A DNA stretch of 55,620 nt from Cytophagales bacterium (GCA_013298505.1 JAAFHY010000012.1:1-55620), one strand, 5' to 3'; counted from the stretch's first letter, positions 34,714 to 44,714 are shown. Notes: generated by a model from the letters alone, not told the origin. Made by a program: numbers and translations.

Positions 34714-36447
34714 ATGAGATTGGTTTTAGTTGCTCTGTTTTCAATTCTATCGTTAGTCGCCTCGGCTCAGTTTAAACTTTACGAGCAGGGCATAGATGCC
34801 TATCAAGCAAAAGAATACCCCAAAGCCATTTCGTTGTTAAACGAATACTTAGACAAAGGCACGCGCGACAAAGCGTTTGATGTCGAAGTTCGTTATTATG
34901 TAGCCTTGGCTTATTTTAAAACTCAGTATTTCACCAGTTCAGTGCGCGAGTTCGATAAAGCATTGCAACTCGGCCACAAAAATGTAGGCAATATTAATTG
35001 GTTTATGGCCAAGGCGTATAGCGAGTTGAAGGCATATAGAGAATCCATCGAATGCTACACAAAGGCAATTGAGATCATAAAAGATCCCGCCAACCAATCG
35101 AAATTGTATTTTGAAAGAGCTATTCAATACGAAAAGCAAGGTAGCAGCGCGCTGGTAGCTACTGATTTAAAGCAATCTATAACATTAGATAAAAATAATG
35201 GCGAAGCAGCAACCTTGTTAAAGCGTGTCACGCCAGCCAATGATGCGCGAGGACTTGTTTCGACTCCAGCTTCAAAAGAAACGCAAAAAATAGTTTCAAC
35301 TAATTCAGATCAACCAAAAGAACTAATTCCGGTTGTAAAAAATGCCGCTAAAGAAAGCAGCGCAGTGGTTGCTCTTCCACCACCTACTAGCCAAGCTAAA
35401 CCAGATGTCAAAAACGCAACGACTACAAAACAAGTAACCGATCAACCAGCACCAGTTGTTGCGAGCAATGAAGTAACCAAACCGAAATTGGTTGACCCCA
35501 TCTCTACAACGGTCGACACTAAAAGTAATCTAAAAAAACCTGACGCAGGCACTACAGTCGTTGCCACAAAAATAGACGCCACTAAAGCAGTACCTACTAC
35601 CACAGAACCCCCACCACTGGTAAATAAGAAAGCAGAAGAAAGGCAGATTGCAACAAACCTTCCTGCTTCGTCTCCTGTAGCAACTCCTGTTGCACCCACG
35701 CCTACTCCAGTGGTAGTTCCGGCAGAGCCAACATTGGCTGATGAATACAAGGACGAAAAACGTTACGCTTTAATAATCGGTAATTCCAAATACAAGTTTG
35801 TACAGCAATTGAAAAACGCAACTAACGATGCAAACGACATGGCTGTTGAACTCGGGAATTCTGGCTTTGAAGTAATAAAAGTAATCGATGGTGATTACAT
35901 GCAAATGCGCGAAGCGTTCCGTAAGTTCAATGAGCAATTGAACAAAGGGCCAAAAGATCAAACGGTGGGGCTTTTTTATTATGCTGGCCACGGTATGCAA
36001 AATGAGGGTGAAAATTACCTCATCCCCATTGATGCAGATGTTAAAGATGACATTGATATTCCTCGCGTTTGCCTACCTATGCAACGAGTGGTGCTTGCCA
36101 ATATGGAGCGATCAAGTACACGAATGAACATTGTCATTATGGACGCTTGTCGTAACAATCCATTTCCTTCGTCTAGTAGATCTGCTGGTGGCTCTGGATT
36201 GGCAGAAATTAAAAGAGCAAAAGGATCATTTATTGCCTATGCAACGGCACCGGGCTCAACAGCTTCTGATGGCGAGGGAAGAAATGGACTTTATACGCAA
36301 GAGCTTCTAAAGGCAATGAAGAAACCCAACCGCACCATCGAATCGGTGTTTAAAGAAGTTCGTGCTAACGTATTAAAACTTTCTGACGATCGCCAAAACA
36401 CCTGGGATAGCTCGAATATTATTGGCGATTTCTACTTTAAGTTTTAG
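34714..36447 (+). CDS. Exported TPR-metacaspase (peptidase C14 family)
   Basis: The 577-residue protein has a signal peptide (MRLVLVALFSILSLVASAQ), two to three TPR units at ~20-160 (AISLLNEYLDKG, SIECYTKAIEII), a Pro/Thr/Val/Lys-rich linker from ~190 to 345, and a caspase-like domain from ~350. That domain starts YALIIGNSKYK; the catalytic dyad is H426 in YYAGHG and C479 in MDACRNNP. Metacaspases cleave after Arg or Lys, usually with calcium. The signal peptide places this one in the periplasm or on the surface. Neighbours are an outer-membrane-type protein and the giant CHAT protein 162 bases downstream. Confidence 0.92.
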   Translation: MRLVLVALFSILSLVASAQFKLYEQGIDAYQAKEYPKAISLLNEYLDKGTRDKAFDVEVRYYVALAYFKTQYFTSSVREFDKALQLGHKNVGNINWFMAKAYSELKAYRESIECYTKAIEIIKDPANQSKLYFERAIQYEKQGSSALVATDLKQSITLDKNNGEAATLLKRVTPANDARGLVSTPASKETQKIVSTNSDQPKELIPVVKNAAKESSAVVALPPPTSQAKPDVKNATTTKQVTDQPAPVVASNEVTKPKLVDPISTTVDTKSNLKKPDAGTTVVATKIDATKAVPTTTEPPPLVNKKAEERQIATNLPASSPVATPVAPTPTPVVVPAEPTLADEYKDEKRYALIIGNSKYKFVQQLKNATNDANDMAVELGNSGFEVIKVIDGDYMQMREAFRKFNEQLNKGPKDQTVGLFYYAGHGMQNEGENYLIPIDADVKDDIDIPRVCLPMQRVVLANMERSSTRMNIVIMDACRNNPFPSSSRSAGGSGLAEIKRAKGSFIAYATAPGSTASDGEGRNGLYTQELLKAMKKPNRTIESVFKEVRANVLKLSDDRQNTWDSSNIIGDFYFKF

Positions 36448-36465
36448 AAAATGGATTAGCGGTAC

Positions 36466-36538
36466 CAAGGTCTCGACCTTGCATCCGATCCAAAATTCCG
36501 CTTGATTTTTTTGGGTTTCTTATCCGTACCAGTACGGA
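36466..36538. repeat. Two hairpins between the caspase and CHAT genes
   Basis: CAAGGT (36466-36471) pairs with ACCTTG (36476-36481) around a CTCG loop, and TCCGTAC (36523-36529) pairs with GTACGGA (36532-36538) around CA. Both are perfect. They may act as terminators or form part of a dispersed repeat in this 162-base spacer. Confidence 0.5.
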
Positions 36539-36609
36539 GGTGAAATACGCGAAGTGTGGTATTGGCTTTTTGCCTGTTTAAACTCACTTTGCAATAATTT
36601 CCATCCCGT

Positions 36610-39600
36610 ATGAAAACTATTTTTTTTGCATTTGTTGTCACATTGACTGGCCCATTTTTTGCGAAGGCGCAGCAATTTCCTATTTCGCCAAATGCCTATG
36701 ATGCTAATGGAAAACGCACTGGCCACTGGACGGTGCTTTACGACAGTGTGTGGCACGAAACAAAAAATCTCGACTCCGCTTTTCACTTTCGTCTTGTCCG
36801 CTTTGAAGCAGATAAGCCGGTAGGAAAAGTCCGTGACTTTTTTAGAAACGGTGTGAAGCAATGGGATGGGTATCTGCTATCGGTCAACCCAGACATACAA
36901 GACGGTGAGGTAAACTATTATTATGAAAATGGCCGCGTGAAAAATAACTACCGAGCCGTGAAGGGAAAGCAAAATGGATTTTATAAAGAATATTATTCTA
37001 ATGGTGTTTTGCAGTCAGAAGGATTTGTGAAAAATGATAGTGCCACTGGAAAGTGGATTACGTATTCGCAAGATGGCATAAAACTTTCAGAAATCGAATG
37101 GAAACAAAACCAGATAAATGGAGTGGCTTTGTCTTTTTATCCTTCCGGCAAAGTGCATAAGAAAGGATTTAAAATTAACGGCCTTTCAGAAGGTTGGTGG
37201 GATGAGTATTACGAATCGGGTCAACTTAAAAGTCATGAGTTTTTTAAGAAGGGAAAATACGATGGGCCTGCTGAAACGTATCATGAAAATGGACAAGTAG
37301 AAAGTAAAGGAGATTATAAAAATGAGGAGCGCCAAGGCGAATGGACATATTATCATGATAATGGCCAGCCAAATAAAATAGGTCTGTATGAGTTGGGTTA
37401 TTCTAATGGTGTTTGGAAGTATTATTATGCAACAGGTATCCGCTATTTTGTAGCCGAACGAAGAGAGGGGAAGCTGAATGGCCTTTATGAAGATTATTAC
37501 GAAAGCGGAAAATTAAAAAGCAAAGGGGTATGCGTAAATGACACCTGGCAGGGCCGCTATGAAATGTATTATGAAAATGGAAAGCTGAAGAAGATAGGAT
37601 TCTATCAACTGGATAGTATGGATGGAGATTGGATTAATTACTATGAAGATGGTACAGTTGAATATACAGGTCATTATTCGGATAATAAAAAAAATGGAGA
37701 GTTTAAATTTTATCGCACCGATGGGAAATTAGAGTCGGTTGAAAATTTAAAAATGGGAATTCTCAATGGCCCGGCAATAAACTATTTTCCGGATGGTACG
37801 ATTAGCGAGCGGAGAGTTTTTGTAAATGGAAAAGTGGATGGGCTATATGAAACATTTCACCCCAATGGAAAAAAGGCCTGTGTTGGTAGGCGTGTTAATG
37901 GAATCCGTACAAGCGATTGGTTGTGGTATTTTCCTAATGGCAAACTTGACACGCGCGAGTCGTACGTAAATGGAAAGATGGAAGGATCTTTTGAACACTA
38001 TTATGTAACCGGACAGAAATTGTCGGAGGGAATTTCTAAAAACAATGTAGAAGAAGGTTGGAAGAAAAGCTTCTTTGCTGATGGCAGAGTTAAATCACAA
38101 GGCGCGATGCATTTGAACGAGCGCCACGGCCATTGGGTGATTTACGATTCGGTGACAAATAAGAAGCAAGCAGAAGGAGATTACGTATTGGGCAAGAAAA
38201 ACGGAAAGTGGAATTACTATTTGGCCAAGACAAAATATGAATCGTACTCGTATTATTTGAATGGTTTCGAGGAATTGCAAAATAATATTGAAGACTCTGT
38301 CAAATTTTTAGCCGACCTCGGATACGTAGAGAAGGCCACACAAGTACTCGCATGGCTCGATCGGGTTCGTAAGCGCGATTATGGAAATGATGAAGTAAAG
38401 AAAAACGAATCGCTTTATTGGCATGCGTATGTAACAGCCGCCAAAGGTAAGCGCGAAGAAGCTATTAAACTCTACCGGCAATACTTAGCAAATATTAAGA
38501 AATGGAGAGGCGATACCATCGTAGCGTATGCAAATGGAGTAAATAACATTGCCGTTGAACTCGGCTATATAAATCGATCGGAAGAAGCGTTGGAAGAGCA
38601 GCATTCCATTGATCGATTTGAAACGATCTGGACTGAGAGACAAGCACTGACTCATTACCATAATATATTCTACTTGTTAACCGAGTTAAAGAGATATGAG
38701 GAAGCCGAAAAATACCTGAAAGATAAACTGGAGAAGAAAAGAATGGCTGGCAAATTTGACTGGGAAGTTTATTTGGAGATACAATTGGATTTGGTAAATC
38801 TCTACCTCAATAACATGGGTAAGTACGATGAGTCAAAAAGTGTGTGTTTGGACATTATTAAAAAGGCTGACTCGCTCAACTTGCACAATAGCTGGATAAA
38901 TGGAAAGGCGCACTATAGAATGGCGCAATACTTCAGAACAAATTTAGATAGATCATCTACTCTTTTCTGGAGCAAACAAGCCGATACAATCTTAGAGAAA
39001 GTGATTCGAAAGACACCTGGCACCTATTTGGATAACGTGCAAATGCTCGGTGAGATATACAATTCACTTACCTATCCCGATAGTGCCGCCATCGTATTCA
39101 ACAAAATGCTCACGACCATTCATGATCAGCAGATTGGAGATGAGATTTATGAAGCAGCGGCATTGGATGGCTTAGGTGAAGTGTACTTTACTACTTACAA
39201 CTATCCAAAGGCAAAAGAACTCTGGCAGCAAGTCAAAGAAATTCTGGAAAAAAATAGATCAATACAAGGCATCTATTATATGGATATTTTACAAGAGTTA
39301 AGCTTAGTACTTCCCTTAGTAGATAAGAAAGATATACCGCTAGCTGAGAAGTATCTACTTCAAGCAGTTGATTTAGCTCACCAATTAGGTGCAGGTTGGA
39401 AGTATAGAAATATGTTAGGCTCACTAGCCACATTTTATATGACCCACGATTTTTATGAAAAGGCAGGTGTGATCATAGAGAAAAGAATTACATCGCTCGA
39501 AGAAGTGAAAGATACTGTCTCTGAAAATTATGCGGAAGCAATTAGAGATAGGGCAAACAACGAATATTATCAAGGTAATTATAACAGTGCTATTAAGATA

Positions 39601-42588
39601 TTTGAGACAGTGCTACCAATAGCCGAAAAATTAAAACCACTCAACCCAAAGCTCTATGTAGATGCACTTTATGACTTGGGTGCATGTTATAGCGATTTAA
39701 ACCAAATAGATCAGGCAGAATCCTATATGCGACAGGCACTTATGGCCTCGCAAACATTGTTGGGGCAATCACATATTACAACGATTGACCGTACATCTTC
39801 TTTAGCAAGCATTTTGAAAAAAGATCGTCAATATACAGAGGCCGAAAAATATTTTCGCCAAGCATCAGAGTTAATAAAAAAATCTTTTGGCGTGGATAAC
39901 TTAAAGTATGCGTATTCAATCGATAACATTGCGGGCGTTTATCTCGATCGCAACGATTATAAAAAAGCATTGGAATATTACAGAGTGTATGAAGACTTGT
40001 TAATCAAGCTTAAACCCAAAACCTCCAATGCGTATGTCAACCTGCAGGATAACATAGCCGCAGTGTATAGCCACTTGGGAAATTTTGCACTAGCAGAAAG
40101 AACTTATCTACAGGCCCTTAACCTTACTCAGGAAATCTATGGTGAGAAAGAAATGGCGTATGCATGGCGGCTCAAAACTGTAGGCACTTTTTATTTTAAC
40201 GAGTCGCGTTACGACTTGGCAGAGAAAATGCTTTCTGAAGCAGAACAATTGGCCAAGCGATACCTGGGTGAGAATAATCATGAATACGCTAATTTTCTTA
40301 CTACGCTAGCTAGAACAAAAGTTCAAACTGAGAAATACAAAGAGGCGGAAGAATTAATTTTAAACGCAGTAGCGATACAAAAACGATCAATTTATGATCA
40401 CTTTGGTAGTTATGTTAGTTCAGTCGAGAATCTTGAAAATTTCTATTCATTATTTGGAAGATACACCGAAGCATTGGAGCAGGTCGATAACTTGTTGCCA
40501 CTGATTACTTTGAAGTGGGGAAAGGGCCCACGTTACATTGAGAATTTGCTTTTCAAAGCAAATGTGTTTCTTAGCTTAAAACAATACGATAGTGCCCGCG
40601 TGATTTCACGTCACTGTCTTGCCTTAGCAGAAGATTTATTTAGCCCTTCTCATTGGATGGTACTATACGCTTATCGAGATCTTGGTTTTGCAGATATCAA
40701 GCAACTGAAACTAGATGATGCCGAAAAGCATTTTCAATACATTATTGATCAGATGAGAATAGTAGGCAATATTCAATCAAGTGATTTTGCAATCGCATTG
40801 AATAATATTGCCACAGTACATTTGGAAAAGAAAAATTATGTGTTGGCCGAAAAATACCTGAAAGAAGCAATAGTAATCAATGAAAAATTAAAGAGTACTA
40901 CGGGTATTGATTTTAATCACCTGAATTTGGGAAAGGTTTATTCCCAATGGGGTAAAATCGAATTGGCAGAGATAAATTTTAAACTCGCAATGAATAGCCG
41001 AAATAAATATTTATTGGCTAATTTTTATTTTCTCAGCGACAATGAAAAAGCGCAATACTGGAATAGCAACAAAAACTTTATTGAATACTTCCAATCTTTT
41101 GCAGCTAGCCGTTTAAGACAAAACCCAGCGATCATTCAGGATTTGTATAATCTGCAATTAGCTACGAAAGGAATTTTGTTAAGTACATCTAATAAAATTA
41201 AGAAACGTATTTTAAGTAGTGGCGATTCGGTAATGATCAACCACTACTATCAATGGCTTCGCCAGCGAGATCAGTTGGCGCAGTTTTACGCATTAGGCAA
41301 AGAAGAGAGTAAGCAACGAAAAGCGAGTATTGATTCGTTAGAGCAATTAGCCAAGGTCACTGAGAAAGAATTGAACATCAATGCAGAGGATTTGGAAAAA
41401 GACAAAGGTCGCGAAACTACTTGGCGTGATGTGCAACATGCACTTTCACTCAACGAAGCATCTATTGAAATCATTCGGGTAAGGCACCACACATCACATC
41501 CTACCGATAGTATTTTGTATGTGGCCATGGTGCTTACGGCAGAATCAAAAAACGGACCTCAAGCTGTGGTATTACCAGACGGCAAATTACTCGAAGGCCG
41601 CGCACTTCGCTTTTATAAAAATGCCATTAGCGCACAATTAGCAGATTCAATTTCTTATAAAAATTATTGGAATCTGATTCAACCACTAATTAAGAATAAG
41701 ACAAAACTTTACTTGTCTCTGGATGGCGTTTACAATTCCATCAACCTGAACACATTTCAAGACAGATCGGGGCGCTATCTGGTAGATTCTAAGAACATCA
41801 CCATCGTATCTAATACGAAAGATGTGGTTTATCTAAAAAAGAGTAGCGGCATGTTTACAAAAGCCAATGCAAGCCTGATCGGTTTTCCGAAATATTTTAT
41901 TGGCAAAGATCGCTTCAAGACAAAAAGCAAGCAACGTAATTTCGATTATGACCAACTATCAGACAGTGATAATTCTGGTATTGCCGAATTGCCAGGCACC
42001 AAAACGGAGATAGAAAAAGTAGACTACATTCTTTCCACACATCGCTGGCAAGTAAAAACCTACACGCACGAGTACGCAACGGAAGAAGTACTGAAACAAG
42101 TAGCACAGCCGGGCTTGCTTCACATTGCAACGCATGGATTCTTTACAGACGATAAAGATAAAAACAGCACTACCGATCCGATGCTGCGCGCGGGACTCTT
42201 GTTTACAGGAGCAGCCAACTTTTTGCAAGACAAAGTAAACTGGGGAACCGATAACGGTATATTGACGGCATACGAAGCATCTAACCTTAATTTGGATAAT
42301 ACAGAGTTGGTGATTTTGAGTGCCTGTGAAACGGGCAAAGGCGAAGTGCAGGATGGCGAAGGCGTTTATGGTTTACAGCGCGCATTTCAAACGGCCGGTG
42401 CCAAATCGATCCTCATGAGTTTGTGGAAAGTAGATGATACTGCCACCCAAGAACTAATGACATTGTTCTACGAAAACTGGACTGCCGGTAAATCAAAATC
42501 AGAAGCCTTTAAGCAAGCGCAACTTTCACTGAAACAAAAATATTCTAGCCCTTATTACTGGGGTGCTTTTGTTATGATGGGCGAATAA
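36610..42588 (+). CDS. Giant exported MORN-TPR-CHAT protein
   Basis: A 1992-residue protein with a signal peptide (MKTIFFAFVVTLTGPFFAKAQ). Residues ~95-550 hold about 18-20 YwqK/MORN_2 repeats of ~23 residues (YYENGKLKKIGFYQ type). Residues ~560-1450 are TPR units of the kinesin-light-chain type (ALEYYRVYEDLL, AEKMLSEAEQLAKRYLGENN). The C-terminal ~380 residues are a CHAT domain with dyad H1842 in HIATHG and C1906 in LSACETG, followed by GEGVYGLQRAFQTAGAKSILMSLWKVDD. CHAT is a clan CD protease fold; TPR-CHAT proteins act as effectors of cell death or regulated cleavage elsewhere. The signal peptide implies action outside the cytoplasm. All key residues are present, so activity is expected. 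Confidence 0.93.
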   Translation: MKTIFFAFVVTLTGPFFAKAQQFPISPNAYDANGKRTGHWTVLYDSVWHETKNLDSAFHFRLVRFEADKPVGKVRDFFRNGVKQWDGYLLSVNPDIQDGEVNYYYENGRVKNNYRAVKGKQNGFYKEYYSNGVLQSEGFVKNDSATGKWITYSQDGIKLSEIEWKQNQINGVALSFYPSGKVHKKGFKINGLSEGWWDEYYESGQLKSHEFFKKGKYDGPAETYHENGQVESKGDYKNEERQGEWTYYHDNGQPNKIGLYELGYSNGVWKYYYATGIRYFVAERREGKLNGLYEDYYESGKLKSKGVCVNDTWQGRYEMYYENGKLKKIGFYQLDSMDGDWINYYEDGTVEYTGHYSDNKKNGEFKFYRTDGKLESVENLKMGILNGPAINYFPDGTISERRVFVNGKVDGLYETFHPNGKKACVGRRVNGIRTSDWLWYFPNGKLDTRESYVNGKMEGSFEHYYVTGQKLSEGISKNNVEEGWKKSFFADGRVKSQGAMHLNERHGHWVIYDSVTNKKQAEGDYVLGKKNGKWNYYLAKTKYESYSYYLNGFEELQNNIEDSVKFLADLGYVEKATQVLAWLDRVRKRDYGNDEVKKNESLYWHAYVTAAKGKREEAIKLYRQYLANIKKWRGDTIVAYANGVNNIAVELGYINRSEEALEEQHSIDRFETIWTERQALTHYHNIFYLLTELKRYEEAEKYLKDKLEKKRMAGKFDWEVYLEIQLDLVNLYLNNMGKYDESKSVCLDIIKKADSLNLHNSWINGKAHYRMAQYFRTNLDRSSTLFWSKQADTILEKVIRKTPGTYLDNVQMLGEIYNSLTYPDSAAIVFNKMLTTIHDQQIGDEIYEAAALDGLGEVYFTTYNYPKAKELWQQVKEILEKNRSIQGIYYMDILQELSLVLPLVDKKDIPLAEKYLLQAVDLAHQLGAGWKYRNMLGSLATFYMTHDFYEKAGVIIEKRITSLEEVKDTVSENYAEAIRDRANNEYYQGNYNSAIKIFETVLPIAEKLKPLNPKLYVDALYDLGACYSDLNQIDQAESYMRQALMASQTLLGQSHITTIDRTSSLASILKKDRQYTEAEKYFRQASELIKKSFGVDNLKYAYSIDNIAGVYLDRNDYKKALEYYRVYEDLLIKLKPKTSNAYVNLQDNIAAVYSHLGNFALAERTYLQALNLTQEIYGEKEMAYAWRLKTVGTFYFNESRYDLAEKMLSEAEQLAKRYLGENNHEYANFLTTLARTKVQTEKYKEAEELILNAVAIQKRSIYDHFGSYVSSVENLENFYSLFGRYTEALEQVDNLLPLITLKWGKGPRYIENLLFKANVFLSLKQYDSARVISRHCLALAEDLFSPSHWMVLYAYRDLGFADIKQLKLDDAEKHFQYIIDQMRIVGNIQSSDFAIALNNIATVHLEKKNYVLAEKYLKEAIVINEKLKSTTGIDFNHLNLGKVYSQWGKIELAEINFKLAMNSRNKYLLANFYFLSDNEKAQYWNSNKNFIEYFQSFAASRLRQNPAIIQDLYNLQLATKGILLSTSNKIKKRILSSGDSVMINHYYQWLRQRDQLAQFYALGKEESKQRKASIDSLEQLAKVTEKELNINAEDLEKDKGRETTWRDVQHALSLNEASIEIIRVRHHTSHPTDSILYVAMVLTAESKNGPQAVVLPDGKLLEGRALRFYKNAISAQLADSISYKNYWNLIQPLIKNKTKLYLSLDGVYNSINLNTFQDRSGRYLVDSKNITIVSNTKDVVYLKKSSGMFTKANASLIGFPKYFIGKDRFKTKSKQRNFDYDQLSDSDNSGIAELPGTKTEIEKVDYILSTHRWQVKTYTHEYATEEVLKQVAQPGLLHIATHGFFTDDKDKNSTTDPMLRAGLLFTGAANFLQDKVNWGTDNGILTAYEASNLNLDNTELVILSACETGKGEVQDGEGVYGLQRAFQTAGAKSILMSLWKVDDTATQELMTLFYENWTAGKSKSEAFKQAQLSLKQKYSSPYYWGAFVMMGE

Positions 42589-42676
42589 CGAAACTCAATA
42601 CGCTATAAGAATAAAATCGTTAATACTTATAGCAGCTTGTTACTTCCTTCTATTTCTTACCCTTAATTGAAGGTAA

Positions 42677-42880
42677 ACATACACCCTTGCCGTAAATGGA
42701 GTTGACTCCTATTCGTATGCTACGCAAAACGATTGCGAGTATGTGGACTCGCTGTATTGTGCTTTATCCGATGGAGGCAGAGATGGGTCACTTGTGATGA
42801 AAAAAATAAGCAAGTCATCTTTTCAACTCTATATGCCCAACCAGTTCTTAATGCATTGGGATTCAATCAACAGCAGATAA
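42677..42880 (+). pseudogene. Possible coding remnant after the CHAT gene
   Basis: In the 375-base gap downstream of the CHAT gene one frame is open for 68 codons between stops (TAA 42674-42676 and 42878-42880). It has a protein-like composition (NGVDSYSYATQNDCEYVDSL, then SFQLYMPNQFLMHWDS) but its only ATGs are internal and late. It may be the remains of a small secreted or repeat protein. No family recognised. The rest of the gap shows nothing. Confidence 0.3.
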
Positions 42881-42963
42881 AATTGAGCGCAGTTCTTTAC
42901 AGATAGACCTAGCGTATTCAATTGCCGATAGAGTATTCAGCTTGAATGATTAGAAAGCGATAT

Positions 42964-43164
42964 TTACTTTTTCATATCTTCCGAACGCCTTTGATCTTCA
43001 TCAGTTTTAGATCGGGGGCGGCTAACAACATCACTTCTGGATGATCCTTGATCTTGTGGTGATCTCGCCATTTTATCTCCCTCTAGTTTTGGACTAATAT
43101 CATTCGGAATCATGCAGGATGATACCAGTAGGGAGATAATGAAAAGGGGAAGTAATTTTTTCAT
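42964..43164 (-). CDS. Small lipoprotein
   Basis: A 66-residue protein with a lipoprotein signal peptide, MKKLLPLFIISLLVSSC, where VSSC is the lipobox and the Cys at residue 17 the acylation site. The mature part (about 50 residues) is very hydrophilic, rich in Arg, Ser, Asp and Lys, and likely disordered. It is the only lipoprotein in this part of the window. It faces the remnant region downstream of the CHAT gene and follows the DUF1599 gene on the same strand after 36 bases. Function unknown. Confidence 0.65.
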   Translation of the reverse strand: MKKLLPLFIISLLVSSCMIPNDISPKLEGDKMARSPQDQGSSRSDVVSRPRSKTDEDQRRSEDMKK

Positions 43165-43200
43165 AAAATAGTTGACAATTATAGTTCTATCGAAATGTAA

Positions 43201-43737
43201 CTAATTGACTTTTATCAAACAAAACACGGCATAGTTAATCATATCCTGGTAGTTGGCTTTCACGCCTTCGCTCGCTAGTGTTTTTCCCTGATTATCTTCA
43301 ATTTGCTTCACGCGAAGTAATTTCATTAGAATAATATCCGTAATGGAGCTCACACGCATTTCGCGCCAAGCCTCACCGTAGTCGTGATTTTTATTTTGCA
43401 ACAATTCAAAAGTCTCATGGGCTGCCTGATCGTAAAGCGGCTCCAATTCTTGAAAGGTCATATCCATTTTTTCTGACTCCTTTAGCGAAAGCTGAATCAT
43501 GGCAATAATGCAATAATTAATGATTCCGATAAATTCATCTTTGATTGGATCATCCACCTTTTGCATACCTTTTTCTTGCACACTGCGAATGCGTTGCGCT
43601 TTGATGTATAATTGATCTGTGATGGAGGGCAATCTCAAAATGCGCCAAGCAGTACCATAGTCGTGGGTTTTTTTGGCAAACAAGGTTTTGCAGGTGGCAA
43701 TTACCTCTTTATATTCGTGCAAAGTTCCTTCCTTCAT
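43201..43737 (-). CDS. DUF1599 family protein (duplicated domain)
   Basis: Starting at Met 43737 the product has 178 residues and consists of two similar halves: KKTHDYGTAWRILRLPSITDQLYIKAQRIRSVQ and NKNHDYGEAWREMRVSSITDIILMKLLRVKQIED. This tandem motif defines DUF1599, a Bacteroidota family of unknown activity; the all-helical, charged pattern resembles MazG-like nucleotide hydrolases, which is only a guess. The longer frame to 43878 was rejected because its extra residues do not match. The start lies 4 bases from the likely GTG of folP on the other strand, so the promoters of both genes must lie inside each other's coding sequence. Confidence 0.85.
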   Translation of the reverse strand: MKEGTLHEYKEVIATCKTLFAKKTHDYGTAWRILRLPSITDQLYIKAQRIRSVQEKGMQKVDDPIKDEFIGIINYCIIAMIQLSLKESEKMDMTFQELEPLYDQAAHETFELLQNKNHDYGEAWREMRVSSITDIILMKLLRVKQIEDNQGKTLASEGVKANYQDMINYAVFCLIKVN

Positions 43738-43741
43738 AGCG

Positions 43742-44590
43742 GTGCAAAGTAAATTATTTTCTGTCAACAAAACACTTAATTTAAAATCGCAACTGCTCGT
43801 TATTTCCACACCTTGCGTAATGGGCATTCTAAACACAACGCCCGATAGTTTTTTTTCGGCCAGCCGCCATTCTAGCATTAACTCTTTATTGAAGCAAGCT
43901 GAAGCAATGTTGCAAGATGGCGCTACAATTCTTGATGTGGGCGGCTATTCATCGCGACCGGGCGCCACTCATATTTCAGAAGAGGAAGAACTAGCTCGGG
44001 CAATTCCGGCAGTCGATGCACTTTGTAAAGAATTTCCTGCTTCTATTATCTCTATTGATACGTTCAGGTCAAACGTGGCAGCAAGAGCCGTTGATGCTGG
44101 CGCAGCAATGATAAACGATATTTCGGCAGGCAGATTAGATGAGGCTATGATCAAAACTGTGGCTAGACTTTGCGTACCTTATATAGCCATGCACATGCGC
44201 GGCACACCGCAAACCATGAATCATTTGACCGACTACAAAAATGTAGTAAAAGATATTGTCACCGAACTTTCTGAAAGAATGACTCGCTTTGTCGAAGCAG
44301 GAATAAAAGACATCATTATCGATCCAGGTTTTGGCTTTGCTAAAACGGTCGATCAAAATTTTGAGTTATTAAATCACTTAGACCACCTTCGTATTTTAGG
44401 CAAACCATTATTAGTGGGGCTCTCGCGCAAGTCTATGATTTGGCGAACGTTAAATATAACTGCCGATCAATCACTGAATGGAACCACTGCTCTCCACGCG
44501 ATAGCATTGTTAAAAGGAGCCTCCATTCTAAGAGTTCACGATGTGAAGGAAGCAGTAGAAACTGTTAGGTTGGTTAGCAAACTGCGTTAG
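43742..44590 (+). CDS. folP: Dihydropteroate synthase
   Basis: A 282-residue folate enzyme joining p-aminobenzoate to 6-hydroxymethyl-7,8-dihydropterin diphosphate. All family motifs are present: VMGILNTTPDSFF, ILDVGGYSSRPGA, ISIDTFRSNVA, MINDISAG, HMRGTPQTM, IIDPGFGFAKT, GLSRKS and a final RVHDVKEAVE. The GTG at 43742 (VQSKLFSVNKTLNLK) is the preferred start because the family N-terminus matches from there; an ATG at 43673 would lie deep inside the divergent DUF1599 gene. DUF1599-folP-cdaA is a familiar order in this phylum. Confidence 0.93.
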   Translation: MQSKLFSVNKTLNLKSQLLVISTPCVMGILNTTPDSFFSASRHSSINSLLKQAEAMLQDGATILDVGGYSSRPGATHISEEEELARAIPAVDALCKEFPASIISIDTFRSNVAARAVDAGAAMINDISAGRLDEAMIKTVARLCVPYIAMHMRGTPQTMNHLTDYKNVVKDIVTELSERMTRFVEAGIKDIIIDPGFGFAKTVDQNFELLNHLDHLRILGKPLLVGLSRKSMIWRTLNITADQSLNGTTALHAIALLKGASILRVHDVKEAVETVRLVSKLR

Positions 44591-44679
44591 TTGCCGCGCA
44601 GTTCGAATTAAGTTGAAGAAAGAACTGCAAGAACTAGTTACAACCTCCAATATCTAGATTCTAACTTCTGACTTCTATC

Positions 44680-44714
44680 TTCTAACTTCCAAATTCTAAC
44701 TTCCAAATTCTAAC
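44680..44714. repeat. 14-bp tandem repeat upstream of cdaA
   Basis: The unit TTCTAACTTCCAAA occurs at 44680-44693 and 44694-44707, followed by half a copy (44708-44714). Degenerate copies of the same motif precede it from about 44658. The array ends one base before the -7 element of cdaA. Confidence 0.8.
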
